Positions 24,192 to 34,496 of a stretch of DNA of 64,000 bases are shown piece after piece. Each line of letters opens with the position of its first letter. Within the stretch, counting starts at the first letter, position 1. Location of the stretch: assembly GCA_937625935.1 (NCBI GenBank), contig OW569346.1, positions 620,001 to 684,000 on the forward strand. The letters run 5' to 3'. The position numbers and the translations under genes are program-made. Below the pieces are notes generated by a model. It ran no database searches. It was not told where the DNA came from and saw only the letters and a list, made by a program, of their open reading frames with translations. This DNA comes from Tetramitus jugosus (Eukaryota > Heterolobosea > Eutetramitea > Acrasida > Vahlkampfiidae).

Positions 24192-24845
24192 ATGAAACCA
24201 TTGACCCTACTTGTTTTCTGTCTTCTGTCCTCGACACTGCTCGTTACTCTCGGACACTGCGCTTCGATCTATCCCCTTATCAATAACGTTAAGAGGGAGT
24301 TTTCTCCTGTAAATGCCAATTATTACTTTGCCTGCAACTTGGGTGGAGATCGATGGTTGGCCATTGTCAACCAACCTTGCAGCACAGCTGCTGTTCTCAC
24401 TGTTCCTCCAAACACCCGAATGATTGTGACAGGTACTGTGACAACCTCTTGTGGAACCTATTCGACTGTCTTCGTGAATGATGTCAATGCAGGTTATGTG
24501 GAACAACAATACCTCTGTAAACCTAGACTACCGCTCATTCGGGGTGATGAGGTTGGTGCTTGCAATATGCCTGCAAGTTGGGACTTTTTGAATCTGTTCA
24601 GAGCTCCTTACACCAATCAAACACCAGTAAGTCAATTCCGGCGTTATGACAGAGGAGTTGTCGTTGACGGTCCTGCTTATAACAACCAGATTTACATGGT
24701 CAAAGTATACAACCGGAATCTGAATAGCTATGGTTGGGTCGATGCTGGATATGTTTGCCAGATTACAGCCGGAAAGAACCAGATCCCCATCTCCAATAAG
24801 GGTGTTGTGACACCAAAGAGAGTGATCAAAAAAGTCAGATCTTGA
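24192..24845 (+). CDS. Secreted Cys-containing protein with two SH3b-like domains
   Basis: The ATG at 24192 opens a 217-residue protein with a clear signal peptide (MKPLTLLVFCLLSSTLLVTLGHC). The frame upstream is open but lacks a sensible start. The mature part holds two related units, each ending in a GYV..YLC / GYVCQI pattern (about residues 40-115 and 120-195), with six or more cysteines able to form disulfides. This resembles bacterial-type SH3 domains, which often bind peptidoglycan. The neighbour on the other strand carries a clearer SH3b plus a cysteine-peptidase domain, supporting a joint extracellular or phagosomal role. No catalytic residues are seen, so the function is only inferred. 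Confidence 0.65.
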   Translation: MKPLTLLVFCLLSSTLLVTLGHCASIYPLINNVKREFSPVNANYYFACNLGGDRWLAIVNQPCSTAAVLTVPPNTRMIVTGTVTTSCGTYSTVFVNDVNAGYVEQQYLCKPRLPLIRGDEVGACNMPASWDFLNLFRAPYTNQTPVSQFRRYDRGVVVDGPAYNNQIYMVKVYNRNLNSYGWVDAGYVCQITAGKNQIPISNKGVVTPKRVIKKVRS

Positions 24846-24913
24846 AACCACACAACCGACAAATAACAATCAATAAATAAAATTGGATTACGTTGATAGC
24901 AAAAAAAAGGAGT

Positions 24914-25957
24914 TTACAAAGTAAAGATACCAGCAACACCAACTTCTCCAGCACTGTAGGATGATCTATTGTAGCCAGGATCGTTGACGTAGAAGGTAGA
25001 TCTATCAGCGCTGACACCAGTTGCCAACACCCAGTGACCACCTCTGTTGACATTCAAAATGACAACATTGTTGGCACAAATGTGCTTGGCAATCTCAGCC
25101 TTGCTAGATGGTTGACCAATGTATCTGAGTCCGAATCTGGAGACAGATCCCCAGATGAACAAGCTTCCTTGGTATCCACCATTGCTTCTCAAGAATGAGT
25201 TCAAGGTACCTGGATTTGGAGATTGACCATTGACAGACTTGCCCAAGCCGTTCAAAGCCATGGAAACAGAGCTCATCAAGCATCCAATTCTGCAAACAGA
25301 GGAACTGCCCAAAGCATTGCCTCCCCATCTACCATCGCATTGCTTGAACAATGGATAGTTTCTGGTCTTGCAGGAGCCGGCACCACCGCCGCCGCCACCG
25401 CCACCACCACCAACAACAGTGACAAAGTTGGAAGCGACCCAACCATTGGAAACAGAGTACCAAGTGTAACCGCAGCCACTCTGGGACTTGCCAGTGTACT
25501 TTGTGGTTTGACCAGAACCCAATCCAGCAACAATCTTGTATGTGGTGCAAGGACCGGAACGAACATTCAATCCAGTGGTAGCACGCAAGGTGGCACCATT
25601 GCTAATGGATGAATCAGAGAGAATCTCAGAGTTGTCACTCAACACAGAGGACTCATCTTCTTCAATCATGTCGGACAAGACGGCTTCTTGCTTTTGAACG
25701 TCCTTGTTCAACAATTGTTGAGAAATCTTGTCCAACTTGTTTGTCAATTTGGACAACTTTTTTTGCCAGTCGAGCTTCTTCTTTTCAGGGATGCAGGACT
25801 TGATGCATTCGACAACTTCTTGTTGAGAAGGCTTGGTAGCAGCACCAGTGGTGGTAGAGAGGCACTTGGCAGCACAGGAAGCAGTGGCGCTTCTAGCAGA
25901 AGCAGCAGCAGCAAACAGAGCAACGAGCAATAAGAGGGACAGAATGACCTTTCTCAT
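24914..25957 (-). CDS. Secreted SH3b + C39-like (papain-fold) peptidase domain protein
   Basis: ATG 25955-25957 starts a signal peptide (MRKVILSLLLLVALFAAAASA) of a 347-residue protein. An open extension to 26083 exists, but would bury the signal. Order: a four-Cys helical segment (CAAKC..CIKSC, residues 29-60), a Leu/Lys-rich helix, an SH3b domain (TTGLNVRSGPCTTY..GWVASNFV, about 165-220), a ten-glycine linker, then a Peptidase_C39_2-like domain: FKQCDGRW, the GC box with the likely nucleophile (IGCLMSSVSMAL), the histidine in GGHWVLATG and the aspartate in YVNDPG. This is the layout of bacterial wall hydrolases, suggesting use against ingested bacteria and possibly bacterial ancestry. It is convergent with the SH3b-like neighbour, 68 bp apart. 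Confidence 0.85.
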   Translation of the reverse strand: MRKVILSLLLLVALFAAAASARSATASCAAKCLSTTTGAATKPSQQEVVECIKSCIPEKKKLDWQKKLSKLTNKLDKISQQLLNKDVQKQEAVLSDMIEEDESSVLSDNSEILSDSSISNGATLRATTGLNVRSGPCTTYKIVAGLGSGQTTKYTGKSQSGCGYTWYSVSNGWVASNFVTVVGGGGGGGGGGAGSCKTRNYPLFKQCDGRWGGNALGSSSVCRIGCLMSSVSMALNGLGKSVNGQSPNPGTLNSFLRSNGGYQGSLFIWGSVSRFGLRYIGQPSSKAEIAKHICANNVVILNVNRGGHWVLATGVSADRSTFYVNDPGYNRSSYSAGEVGVAGIFTL

Positions 25958-26312
25958 CGTGATGTATGTAGTGTAGGGATAATGGTACAAAAAAAAATGG
26001 GATGATGATGCGTTTTTTGGTTTGTGCTGGAATTTGGAGAATTTGAAGCTGCACGAAGGTTCGGGTGTGCATTGTTGCGACATCCGGATTGTAAGCTAGG
26101 CGGAGTTATGCAATCTGATCGATTACAACGGGAATGACATCGACTGTCAAGGGTCGTACGCTTTCCAATTCTGGAGATAGCGGCGCTAAAGAATACGGTG
26201 ACTTGACTACAGATGCAACCAAGTAAACTCAACCTGCCTGGCAATGCCAACTCTGGTCCAGAAGTTTGCAACAGAAGTTTGATTTTTGTCATGAATCGGA
26301 GTTCTCGTGTGA
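25958..26312. promoter_or_regulatory. Divergent intergenic region (355 bp)
   Basis: Separates the divergently transcribed C39-like gene and the F-box-like/LRR gene. It includes an A9 run near 25990 next to the C39 side. No palindromic or TATA motif stands out. Confidence 0.35.
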
Positions 26313-28088
26313 ATGTCCGATCACAAAAAACAACAGAAAATCAGAAAAAGATTGTTAAGAGCAACCATGAACCCAATGAACAACACCAAACGACAAAGGA
26401 GAAAGAAGGAATGGCTTCTCCTCGAGTGCAAATCCGCTGCTGCCAATGAAGACAATACAAGCACAACAACGACTACAATCACATCATCCCTTCAACAATC
26501 CACGAAATCATCACCCTTTGCTGTTTTTCCAAGTGAGATCATATCGAACATTCTCAGTTTTCTCCTGTTTCGACTGAATCGATACATTAGTCGCATATTT
26601 TCCAAATCACACTACAACAACAACAACAATAACAATATCAATGGTCGTCACTCTTACATCAGTGATCACGATGGATTGCGTCATATCGAATCTCAATTGT
26701 ACAAGCTCCTATTTGGGTCAGTGCAGTCTCAAAAATCAACTCCTACTCTTTTGATTGCACCTCCAACACTCTCCACCACCACCACCACCACCAACAACAA
26801 CAAGAGTACGAGCAATTGTCGAGACTATTTTAGTCTGTGGAGTCACATTGATCTCAGCATAAAATCATGCTATCAATTGGATCAACAAGAGGATTTATCA
26901 GTAGAGCAATTATTGGTTCTGTCATCGTGTCTTCGAAATCAATCATCCATCAATCTCAGAGGACACATTCACTTTAATGATTATTGTGTGACTGTTCTCA
27001 TGAAAAACAATCCTCAATTGCAATTTTTGGATTTACAGTCGACACAAGTGGATTACGAAGGCATCAAATCCATTTTACTCACCAAGGCACACTCACCAAT
27101 AGCTGATTCATCATCATCATCCGTAGAAGATGCAACAATGTCAAAATCCAATTCTATCGTACCGTTGAAGCGTGCCATGTTTCAACACACTCATATTCTC
27201 AAGACACTAAAGTTGAGTCGATTGAGTAGAGCTCCATTAACAGAAGCCAATGTAACCATATTCAAATACTGCAGGAGTCTAGTACACTTGGAATTGTCGA
27301 ACAATGGTCTTCATCTCAATGAGGTGAAGAAGCTCATTTGTTATCCGAATGTAGGAACAGAGGAGACGCATGATAAGTCGATTGTGATGGAACCGTTGCC
27401 TGCCATCATATCACCATCGCTGGGCAGCAGTAGCGAGTCAATCTCCTACAAGCAATTCACAAAATTGAATCTGAGTTGCAACACAATTACAGACGAAGGT
27501 GCAAAGGTGTTGTCCATGTGTTCTTCTCTCAAGGTGCTAATATTGGAGGATTGTGGTCTGGGCAATGATGGAATGAAGCATTTATTGGAGATTGATCCAG
27601 AATCATCCGCATCTCCCTATCACAGACTCACAAATTTGACCAAGTTGAATGTGAGTCATAATAGACCTGCTACGGGAGTCATGTCTGATGAGGGATTAGC
27701 TCCAATTGTTGATCACAAAACTCTCAAACACTTGATATTGAGCGACAATAACTTTGGAGATGCAGTCGCGAATTATCTGAGTGCAAATTCTGTACTGGAA
27801 TACATCAATCTGGATCACACAAAGCTGACATATGTTGGTGTCGGTCGAATTTTGATGGGTGATGATCCTCCTCCAATCAAACCTGCAGAAGCAGCAGAGG
27901 CCAATAAGAAGGAGCTTGTTTTCAAGTCCAATGTGATGAACACTCTTAAAAAGTTGAATATTCGCTTCATACAGGCAACGAGAGAGGAAGTGGTCAAGTT
28001 GCACTCTGCTCTGAGACAGCACCAACAAAAGGAAGAGACTGCTGGCAAAACATGTTATCCTCAATTTAAGATTTTAGCATACACGTAG
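26313..28088 (+). CDS. F-box-like / leucine-rich repeat protein
   Basis: Single exon, ATG 26313, 591 residues. A basic N-terminus precedes an F-box-like helix (FAVFPSEIISNILSFLL, about residues 69-85). Poly-N and poly-T spacers follow, then a C-terminal leucine-rich repeat array of the RNI type (FTKLNLSCNTITDEGAKVL, LKVLILEDCGLGNDGMKHL, LTKLNVSHN, LKHLILSDNNFGDAVANYL). This architecture usually serves as a substrate receptor for SCF ubiquitin ligases. It is intact, unlike the LRR genes near 41 and 52.6 kb, and ends 65 bp before the stop of the convergent gene, with a hairpin between. Confidence 0.8.
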   Translation: MSDHKKQQKIRKRLLRATMNPMNNTKRQRRKKEWLLLECKSAAANEDNTSTTTTTITSSLQQSTKSSPFAVFPSEIISNILSFLLFRLNRYISRIFSKSHYNNNNNNNINGRHSYISDHDGLRHIESQLYKLLFGSVQSQKSTPTLLIAPPTLSTTTTTTNNNKSTSNCRDYFSLWSHIDLSIKSCYQLDQQEDLSVEQLLVLSSCLRNQSSINLRGHIHFNDYCVTVLMKNNPQLQFLDLQSTQVDYEGIKSILLTKAHSPIADSSSSSVEDATMSKSNSIVPLKRAMFQHTHILKTLKLSRLSRAPLTEANVTIFKYCRSLVHLELSNNGLHLNEVKKLICYPNVGTEETHDKSIVMEPLPAIISPSLGSSSESISYKQFTKLNLSCNTITDEGAKVLSMCSSLKVLILEDCGLGNDGMKHLLEIDPESSASPYHRLTNLTKLNVSHNRPATGVMSDEGLAPIVDHKTLKHLILSDNNFGDAVANYLSANSVLEYINLDHTKLTYVGVGRILMGDDPPPIKPAEAAEANKKELVFKSNVMNTLKKLNIRFIQATREEVVKLHSALRQHQQKEETAGKTCYPQFKILAYT

Positions 28089-28122
28089 GAGAAGCATACT
28101 GGACAACAGTGATATAGAAATA

Positions 28123-28173
28123 TCAACGATCTTGAGAGCTAAAAACATTATCTTTAGCTCTCAAGATCGTTGA
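28123..28173. repeat. Perfect 21-bp inverted repeat between convergent genes
   Basis: Arms 28123-28143 and 28153-28173 are exact reverse complements around a 9-nt loop. The right arm contains the last codons and TAA stop of the minus-strand PB1/NYN gene, so the left arm is an inverted copy of that gene's end. In either transcript it would fold into a stable stem and may act in 3'-end formation. Confidence 0.85.
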
Positions 28174-30481
28174 CGCTACTTGGTGTTAGTACTGTATCGG
28201 GTGTTGTGCTCGAATAGGCCGGAATATCTAGCTTCGTAATAAATGAGTCTGTCCATTCATCCAAATTTGATGGTATGGTCTTGTCCCACAATGTCATTGT
28301 TTTGTACACGCATCTCAACCATGCACCAGGGGATGCGACCTTTGCGTTGATATCCTTCAACCTCTTACGTAACTCCTTGTCAGATGTCACAAACATACAA
28401 TAGTCAAGCATCTTGAGCTGCTTGTGCTGCATCGCAATCGAAACAATTTGGTCGTCGGCTGACTTAAAATCAGGAATAGCACTTGTCGAAGTAAATGATT
28501 TCTCAAAGCCAATGAGTGCAGATGTGTTGGCAGTTTTGTCGTAGCACACCTGAGTGACCAACAGATTGGATTTGTTGTGGAATTCAAGCGCAATCGCATT
28601 CAATAAAAGCTCAGTATTGTGTCTTGTGTTTCTCTTGCATGAGTACTTGCGGAATGTGCTGCATATAAACAACATGTTATTACCATCGAGATACACATAT
28701 TTGATATTTTGCGGCCAATTCTTTGTCATGTCATAATCATCCGTTTTAATCAACTCCTTCTCTAATCGTTTCTGCTCCTTTGCAATCTTCATCTCTTCCT
28801 TCTTCAACTCCTTCTCAATTCTCTTTTGTAGTTTTTGTTTCTCTTTCTCCAATTGTTCTAGTTTCTTCTGCTCCATTCTTCTTTCTTTTTCTTCCTTCTT
28901 TGCTTGTATTCTCGCTTTTTTAGCTAGCTTTTTCTTTCTGTTTCGACGGTTGGTTGAGCTCTCTGAGCTGCTCACAGACATGTCATCCATGGATAAATAA
29001 TCTTCATTCTCTTCCGATTGTTTCGATTTCTTCATCGGTTCTCCAACAGTGATAGAGTTTTCGTTTCCATTATATTGTTGTTCACTACTTATCGTATTAC
29101 TCTGCTTGCCTTGCTGGTTCAGAAGAGGAGGAGTGGCAACATCGCAAACCTTTGATAGATCAGCACTACTGCCACTACCAACACCGCCACCATTCATTTG
29201 ACCACTGTGAAAGCTAGAGTTTGGTGAATAATAGGGCATTCTACGGTAGTGCAAACTAGCATCAGTCATCGTACTCGTTGTTCCGCTCAAAATTGTTGAA
29301 CAAGTGTGTTCGTCCGTCACAATTCCACTCTGGACATCCTCTGTCGAAATATCATAGTTTGTCGCACTTGTCATGACACTATCAGTGTCACTCGTCGTGG
29401 AGTCAGTATCAGAGGAGACACTATTGGATCGTTTATGTTGAGATTTGTTATTATTATTGATGGTAGTAGTGGAGGATGAGGCAGTGGATGATGAAGTGGA
29501 TGGACTAGCTGTATCATTCAACAAACTATTGTTCTCAAACGTTTCAAATTCAGAGTATGGAGAGTGATGATCATGTCCGTGATGATGATGGTGGTGATGT
29601 GGATGATGATGATGATTGTGATGAAAGCGATGATGAGGCGATGACAGGTAATGTGGGTGATGATGATGATGGTGCGGCGAGTGATGATTGTAATGATGAC
29701 GATTACCCGGATGATAGTGATGGTGGGGATGTGGGTGACCATGGTACTGTGGGTGATGAGAATGAACATTATTTTGTTGTTGTTGTTGTTGTTCAATGAC
29801 TGATGATGATGGTGGTGGTGGTAGTGGTGGTGATGAGATTGTTGTTAATGGAGAGGAAACGACGGGAGAGGATGGTGATGATTTCTGTCCAGTCACCGCA
29901 CCACTAATTGGAGAGGACGAAGAAGAAGGAGCAGTCGTAACAGAAGTTGTTATTGTTGATGATGGCGAAGGTCCATTTGACAGAAGAGTTGCTGTCGTAG
30001 TCGTAGTAGCAGCGGCAGCAGCAGTACTACTTGAAGAGGATGATTTGTTCACTGATCGATCAGAGATTGTGAGTCTGAGTAGTGGATAGGAGATGGCTGG
30101 TGAAGACAATGAAGAAGATGATGTCGATGAGGATGATGAGGATGAAGATGGTGAGAGTGATGATTGTCGATTGTTCATTCGCTGTTGAACTTGAATGGCC
30201 ATCAACAATTCTTCTTCACTGCTGACCGTAATAAAATCACCTTCATCGTCTTCATATTCTATTCTGAATGGTTCTTGTTGTTGCTGTTGTTGTTGTTGTT
30301 GTTGTTGTGAGTGACGGTTTGCTGGAGATGATGCGAAATTAAACAAGATTTCAATTTGGTGCTTCAAGTTTTGATAAATGATATCCGTTTCGACTTTGAC
30401 AAGGAAGCGACGTCGAGTGGATCCATACACAGCCTTGACCTCGATATGAGAATAGGGTACAATCATCGTATATTGATGCAT
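28154..30481 (-). CDS. PB1 domain + His-rich linker + NYN (PIN-like) ribonuclease domain protein
   Basis: From ATG 30479-30481 the protein is 775 residues. An N-terminal PB1 domain (IEVKAVYGSTRRRFLVKV ... YEDDEGDFITVSSEEELLMA, residues about 10-97) shows both the basic cluster and the acidic OPCA motif, split by a poly-Q tract. Then come Ser/Thr-rich stretches, a very His-rich region (about 240-305), a Lys/Glu coiled coil (about 505-580) and a C-terminal NYN/YacP-type domain (YLDGNNMLF, KSADDQIV, FVTSDKELRKRL, about 589-730) keeping the Asp residues that bind metal in PIN-fold nucleases. It is probably an RNA-processing enzyme recruited by PB1 pairing. The frame is open for 64 more codons upstream but without ATG. 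Confidence 0.78.
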   Translation of the reverse strand: MHQYTMIVPYSHIEVKAVYGSTRRRFLVKVETDIIYQNLKHQIEILFNFASSPANRHSQQQQQQQQQQQEPFRIEYEDDEGDFITVSSEEELLMAIQVQQRMNNRQSSLSPSSSSSSSSTSSSSLSSPAISYPLLRLTISDRSVNKSSSSSSTAAAAATTTTTATLLSNGPSPSSTITTSVTTAPSSSSSPISGAVTGQKSSPSSPVVSSPLTTISSPPLPPPPSSSVIEQQQQQQNNVHSHHPQYHGHPHPHHHYHPGNRHHYNHHSPHHHHHHPHYLSSPHHRFHHNHHHHPHHHHHHHGHDHHSPYSEFETFENNSLLNDTASPSTSSSTASSSTTTINNNNKSQHKRSNSVSSDTDSTTSDTDSVMTSATNYDISTEDVQSGIVTDEHTCSTILSGTTSTMTDASLHYRRMPYYSPNSSFHSGQMNGGGVGSGSSADLSKVCDVATPPLLNQQGKQSNTISSEQQYNGNENSITVGEPMKKSKQSEENEDYLSMDDMSVSSSESSTNRRNRKKKLAKKARIQAKKEEKERRMEQKKLEQLEKEKQKLQKRIEKELKKEEMKIAKEQKRLEKELIKTDDYDMTKNWPQNIKYVYLDGNNMLFICSTFRKYSCKRNTRHNTELLLNAIALEFHNKSNLLVTQVCYDKTANTSALIGFEKSFTSTSAIPDFKSADDQIVSIAMQHKQLKMLDYCMFVTSDKELRKRLKDINAKVASPGAWLRCVYKTMTLWDKTIPSNLDEWTDSFITKLDIPAYSSTTPDTVLTPSSVNDLES

Positions 30482-30869
30482 TTCGGTCTTGTGCTGTTTC
30501 TTGTCCTTTGTGTTTTTCTTTGCGCCTCTATTTTTCTTGTTCTGGTCCGGCCAAGCGGCCAGTATGGGTATTCCTGCAACTCCGCCACTCTTTTTAGATT
30601 GGCAGGAGAAACTCTTGCGGAGTAAAGTATCCCGGGACACACGAAAAAAGCGACTGTATTTCCAACAAAACACAAATAACGACGAGGTGCCTTGCGTGAC
30701 CGAAGAGAAGAAGAATCACCATTCGCCTAATGACCTTTTGACAACAACTCAATCATCATTTTTCACAACAACAAATCATCATCTTTTACAAATAATCCTA
30801 TCTATCTATTGATAAATTTGATCCATCATTTCCTCCTCCTAGAAACTAAAATCATTGGAGATAAATAGA
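30482..30869. promoter_or_regulatory. Divergent intergenic region (388 bp)
   Basis: Lies between the starts of the PB1/NYN gene and the large helical protein gene. The minus-strand frame stays open to 30673 (basic, Lys-rich, GTG only), so a missed upstream exon or leader is possible. No other motif was noticed. Confidence 0.35.
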
Positions 30870-33800
30870 ATGGACTCTCAACACTCGGGTCACTTATCCG
30901 AACTCATTGTTTGTTACAATGAACTGTTGAAGGAGCAAGGTTTGTTTGATAGGTCTCAAAATGCGAATCATCTGCGTCGATCATTATCATTGGCCATCTA
31001 TCTGGTTCAGAGGAGTGATTTTTCTAATGCGAGAACAGCTTTTGTGAAATCTGCAGAGTTGGTTGATTCATTATGCTCTGAATTAACATCTCTTACGATT
31101 ACAGTGAACAACAACAGCAGTAGTAGCAGTAGTAATAGTAATAATGTTAATAGTAGTGGTAGTAGTGGTGGTGGTGGTGTCACTATTGTGCCTGCACAAG
31201 CCAAGAGATTGAAGGTTGAAGTTTTGCGATTGTACGAGAGAACTTTGATCGTTATTGAAGATATAAACACTATTTTGCAACAGTCCAATCAAGAAGTCAG
31301 TCTCATGACAAATGATAAATCAAAATCAAAGTGGCATAACATTGCACGAGAAACACTAGAGAAGCGAAGCAGCGTTATGAGTCCTAATCCACAACCATCA
31401 ACAGCTGTCGTTGATTCCTCTTCTACTGTTACAGATTCTATTCATACTATGAATGGACGAGAAACCACGGTGCATCAGCAAGCATACGATAGTCATTCGT
31501 TGAATCGTGTGAAGCCTGTTTCGCAATCACCAGAGGTCGCTACTAATTCAAATAATGCAATTCCAAGCGTTGCGTCGAGTCACTACCCGGTTGTGAGTCA
31601 AACTCCTTCCCTGTCATCAGTACAGACGACAGGGAATAAATCAAGACTCAAGAGGTTTATTCATCGAGTGAAATCTGGTGTTAAGCATCCTCATCAAGTG
31701 CCACAACAATCCAATCCTCTGTCTGTCTCTGGAACTATACAACAGCAGACCACTTCGAAGAATGATGTTCAAAATTTACAGCAGAGACTAGCTTCTATCA
31801 TGTCGAATGGTTGCAGTTCGTCACAAACAACTGACGCATCTCAAAAGTCTTCCATATTGAATGTACAGAATTTGGGAAAGTTAACACTGTTGGATTTGAA
31901 CGAAAAATTGGTCGCTATACGAGGCTCAAACTCTTCTGTATTGACGGCATTGTCAGTGCTGTATCAGAAGGCATCATTACAAGATGCTGAGAATATTCAC
32001 AAACAAATGGAAGAGTTCAAAAACAAAAAAGTTGGTGTTAGTGGAAAAGAGGCGGATTCATTCAATAGAATAGAGTGCGAGATATATTATCAATTGCGAA
32101 GAATCGTGTATGAGTTGAACTGTTCAGAAATTGGTCCTGAATCTTCAAAGGTGACAAAAAGTGATTCATATGCCAGTGACTCAAGCCCAATACTTGTACA
32201 GTATGCTCAATCACTCAATATTGACGAATTGACGCGTCACGTACTCTACTTTAAATTCTTGGCAGACAAATTTGAACACACGTACTATCATCTCTCTAGT
32301 TCCTTAGATACACTGAAAGTGATTTTGTCTCTAATTCAAAATCAGAAAATTGTTCGACGTGATAGTTCAATATTTGGAATAGTGGAATCTGTTGGAGAAG
32401 CGTTTATCGCAAAGTGTCGCAAAAAAATAATTGATTTGAGTTTCTTTTTTGGGCAACTTAGTTTCTCCACATCGACCAACGATTATAGTGAAGATAGAGG
32501 TTTAGATTGTTTAGATATATTATTACAATGTGTGAATATTGTACTTACAGTTAAGGAGAGTATTGGTTGTCCTTCATCGATGACGTTGCCTCAGTTGTTA
32601 TCAAACTGGGTTGAAATGTCGATCGAAAAATTATTTAGGATCAATAATGAAGAAACATATAATTTATTGACTGAGAAAAATCAACAGAAGGGTATCGTCT
32701 TCGATGGCACTATCATTCTATACCAATGTGAATTTGTAATAGCTGGATCGACGAATCTGCATACGAGGTTTAATTCTCTCCTTTCGAAACATTTGGATAC
32801 TTCATTCATACAACTGGTTTGCAAATCATTGCATGACAGTTTAACGAAGCAGATCGAAAAATTTGTTTCGCAAGTGGATCGTCATCAAATTGCTGAGATG
32901 AAGGATAAATTGAAAGGATCACAGGCGAAAGCAATTGATTTTAAGATTCCGCTTGCACTATTCCAACGCATGTGTCAGTCAATCAACAAAGCGTTCAGCC
33001 ATTTTATTCTATATCACCAGGATCTGGATTCATATCCCTTGCACAGTCGTTTCTACCCTATCATACAGCGTTGTATCGCGTATCAAACTTCGGGTCGTTT
33101 GCAAAACATGTGTTGGAGGGCAATAGAAAATGATATGATGACTCAGCCGTATGAACCATCCGTATTATATACGAAATCATGTGTCGAAGTTGTAAATGGT
33201 TGCTTTGAGTTGCTTGGTATAGTTGCTGACATTGAGAGTCTGGTTCATGACCGTAATCAGCTGAATAGGAGTCTTTTATCAGACTACTTTAGTGTGGTAC
33301 ATTCAATAATATCAATATTTCTCAATCACACATCGACGCAATTTAGGAACATTTTGATGAGTCCTAATGAAGAAAATAGCCTAATACGAACCATGAATGA
33401 CAAAATTCGAGCTGCGTGCTCATATTTTAACAATATTAATGGAATCTTCACATTGTGCAAGTCACGTCTGACTAAGTTTAACAATACGACATTTATGCAA
33501 ATTTATATGAAAAAACGATCAAGCCAAGATTCAATAGATGAAGATTTTGAGGATGACACCTTATTAGATTCATTTGATAATGCTCCAGTCGATGTTTTTG
33601 ATTTGGGTGGAGTTCAATCGTTGATGACGGAACTACAGACAACATCTAATTCCATTGCCTTATTTTTCGCTCAATTTATTTTTGTGAACAACGAGAAGAA
33701 ACTGCATGCCTTATTCAAGCATTTTGATGATAATGTGTTGCAGGATCTCCTCATGTCTCTTGACAGATTTTTTATGGTTACTTCTGAATTCTTGTACATT

Positions 33801-34452
33801 GAACAACTACACGAGGTACTCAAGCATTTATATGTAATTTATATACAGGTATGTGGCAGTTGACTCGTGTTCAACCATTGTCAGACAACTAACAGCATTA
33901 TTGCTTTAGAAATTACTTGACTGGGTTTTAGCTCCAAGAAACTCGTCCACTCTCTCTGCTTCACTCCATGCTTTTATTAGAGGAAACTCGAGCGAAGATG
34001 TCCGCTGTAAGGTATCCTCGCAATGCTTAAAACCGTTGCAGGAGTTATTCTATGCCAATGGAGAGGGCTTAGCCGAATCATTTCTATCTCAGCACAGTCG
34101 ACCACTTCAAATAGTCATCAGTATCTTTAATGACGATACTGCGGTCTTAATTGAGCTCTATACGAAGCTAACGACTTTGGAGCCTCTCTTAGCTACTGTC
34201 GGTGCTATGGATACAATCCACTCCTCGACTGATACTGCAAGTGATTCAATCTCTGTTGCCAGTAGCGATTCGTCTTCCAGTAGTTTGTCCTCGATTGTAT
34301 TAATGCAGATGATTCAGCAACAAATATCGAATCAACAACTCTCACTCAACGAATTGATAAAACCGGACTATATATTGGTGCTTTTAGGGAACAGAAGAAG
34401 TGACAAGGAGGCGAGAAGCTTTGTCAAATCTGTCGTCAAACACAAGAGGTAG
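30870..34452 (+). CDS. Large helical protein with MIT-like N-terminus, unrecognised (2 exons)
   Basis: Exons 30870-33848 and 33910-34452, joined over a 61-nt GTATGT..TTTAG intron in phase 0, encode 1173 residues. Residues 1-75 and 110-140 look like a helical bundle of MIT type (SLAIYLVQRSDFSNARTAFVKSAELVD). A Ser/Asn/Gly run separates the two helices. Residues about 170-330 are Ser/Gln-rich and disordered, and the remaining 850 residues are alpha-helical. The C-terminal third (EQLHEVLKHLYVIYIQ through the splice into KLLDWVLAPR) recalls Munc13-homology or tethering-complex helices, but this is impression only. A role in membrane trafficking is a guess. No catalytic motif is seen. Confidence 0.7.
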
Positions 34453-34496
34453 ATTCGAAATGTGATTGAGTTGTAGACGATATTGATTTACGGCTT

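Noticed and set aside
24914-26083. Longer form of the C39-like protein from ATG 26083
   Set aside because: It would place the clear signal peptide (MRKVILSLLL..) 42 residues inside the protein; the ATG at 25957 fits secretion.
29557-30089. Plus-strand Asp/Glu/Gly-rich open frames
   Set aside because: They are antisense shadows of the His- and Ser/Thr-rich parts of the PB1/NYN gene; the repetitive GAT/GGT composition explains their openness.
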